From Promethearchaeota archaeon (GTDB lineage Archaea > Asgardarchaeota > Lokiarchaeia > Sigynarchaeales > SOKP01), in the NCBI GenBank assembly GCA_016839425.1, contig JAEOUI010000010.1, positions 1 to 6,401 on the forward strand: a stretch of 6,401 nucleotides of DNA, read 5' to 3'. Below are positions 5,854 to 6,401 of the stretch, one piece after another. Position 1 is the stretch's first letter, and every line of letters begins with the position of its first letter. Under the pieces are notes generated by a model. It saw only the letters and a program-made list of their open reading frames with translations. It was not told the origin of the DNA and searched no databases. The position numbers and the translations under genes are program-made.

Positions 5854-5894
5854 ACGAATTCAATCTTTTTCAAACGATTCAATGTCTTTTTCCA
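5854..5894. repeat. Imperfect tandem direct repeat of about 20 bp
   Basis: ACGAATTCAATCTTTTTCA (5854-5872) is followed by ACGATTCAATGTCTTTTTCC (5874-5893). They differ by small indels. Only two copies exist. It could be a duplicated binding site or slippage product in the convergent intergenic region. The rest of 5895-5969 shows nothing recognisable. Confidence 0.45.
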
Positions 5895-5969
5895 TGACTA
5901 TTTCACTTCGTAAATTCTTAGCAATTTCAAAATAGAACTTAAATATAAATTCTCTTTGCTAAATATATC

Positions 5970-6401
5970 TTAAAATTGAAAATAAATTTTAGCGTTTCTA
6001 AATAATTCTTTTTTTGACCAAAATTCAAGTGAATAGATTACATTCAGAAAATATGCGATAATCTTTTTAGGATCTGTCTCTTTGCTTATATCTTTAAAAC
6101 TACTTAATTTTTCCTCAAGATTCTCCATTTTATCTCTTGTCACGTCTAATTTAAATGTAAGTAGCGCATTTCTAACTAAAATCAATCGATCGTTTATTTC
6201 CTCAGAAAATCTTTTTCGATCGGGTTCTTTTAAGACGAAATTAAAATCTATAAAAAAGAGGACATACCACCCCATGAGTTCAAGAAATCCTACATCACGA
6301 AATATCATCTCTTGGAACTCTCTTGCATTTTTGAGATAGCTTGTATATTTTTTTCTCACGATAGGATAGATCTCATCAAATAGAGAGAGGTTATAATCGA
6401 C
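5970..6401 (-). CDS. Hypothetical helical protein, 5'-truncated by window edge
   Basis: Not recognised. A GTG at 6359 could start a 129-residue protein. However, the frame is open to the window end and adds 14 plausible residues (VDYNLSLFDEIYPI), so the gene probably begins outside and 143 codons are visible. Numbering from the GTG, the protein is rich in Lys, Glu, Phe and Leu and should be mostly helical. A hydrophobic stretch at about 22-43 contains Glu and Asp residues (FLELMGWYVLFFIDFNFVL), more like a buried helix than a clear membrane span. A charged, coiled-coil-like helix follows at about 46-90, then an aromatic C terminus ending YFQF. No Cys, no metal-binding or nucleotide-binding motif is seen. 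It converges with rps7 and is not part of the ribosomal block. That it is a gene is likely from length and codon-like composition, but no homology supports it. Confidence 0.65.
   Translation of the reverse strand, partial: VDYNLSLFDEIYPIVRKKYTSYLKNAREFQEMIFRDVGFLELMGWYVLFFIDFNFVLKEPDRKRFSEEINDRLILVRNALLTFKLDVTRDKMENLEEKLSSFKDISKETDPKKIIAYFLNVIYSLEFWSKKELFRNAKIYFQF

Noticed and set aside
5939..5952. 14-base TTAAATATAAATTC identical to the MCP promoter region at 1036-1049, considered as a plus-strand promoter
   Set aside because: No plausible plus-strand gene follows; the match is simple AT-rich sequence and likely chance.
5565..5969. tRNA or C/D box RNA in the convergent gap
   Set aside because: No cloverleaf, TTCGA-type T loop or paired C and D boxes could be assembled by eye.
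6082..6339. Plus-strand 85-codon frame opposite the hypothetical gene
   Set aside because: Ser/Lys/Leu-rich shadow of the minus-strand frame, without ribosome site or recognisable motif; the minus-strand frame is longer and more protein-like.

Overview
The window comes from an AT-rich archaeon. The evidence is an RNA polymerase A'' subunit encoded as a separate gene, an eL30-type ribosomal protein, a NusA made only of two KH domains, and uS12 and uS7 proteins of the archaeal/eukaryotic type in the order rpoA2 - rpl30e - nusA - rps12 - rps7. TATA-like promoters and starts without Shine-Dalgarno sites fit this. The lineage cannot be fixed from sequence alone. An Asgard or other AT-rich uncultivated group is possible but not shown.

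Positions 1-2048 hold two tandem, same-strand genes for methyl-accepting chemotaxis protein (MCP)-like transducers. The first is cut by the left edge. They align without gaps, at about 80% identity in the cytoplasmic signalling hairpin and about 40% in the membrane region (hand counts). Neither has a visible extracellular sensor or HAMP domain. The second has three predicted membrane helices joined by very short loops. No cheA, cheW, cheY or archaellum gene is in view.

Positions 2220-5564 hold the transcription/translation block. Most archaea have rpoH-rpoB-rpoA1 directly before rpoA2 and often elongation factor or rps10 genes after rps7. Here the MCP pair lies on the left and an unrelated opposite-strand gene on the right, so the conserved cluster seems cut at both ends. 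Spacing suggests several transcripts: rpoA2 alone (106 bp to the next gene), rpl30e-nusA (22 bp apart), and rps12-rps7 (5 bp apart, with a Shine-Dalgarno inside the rps12 end).

Positions 5565-5969 are a convergent non-coding region. It has GC-rich hairpins and T-runs on the plus strand after rps7, an A/C-rich then purine-rich tract, a hairpin with T-runs reading on the minus strand, and a short imperfect direct repeat. From 5970 to the right edge is the 3' part of an unrecognised minus-strand gene whose frame stays open to the window end.

I see no CRISPR array, transposon, tRNA or rRNA. The most unusual item is the pair of transducers with almost no extracellular part. The rest is a core archaeal housekeeping locus with some unusual gene-boundary details.
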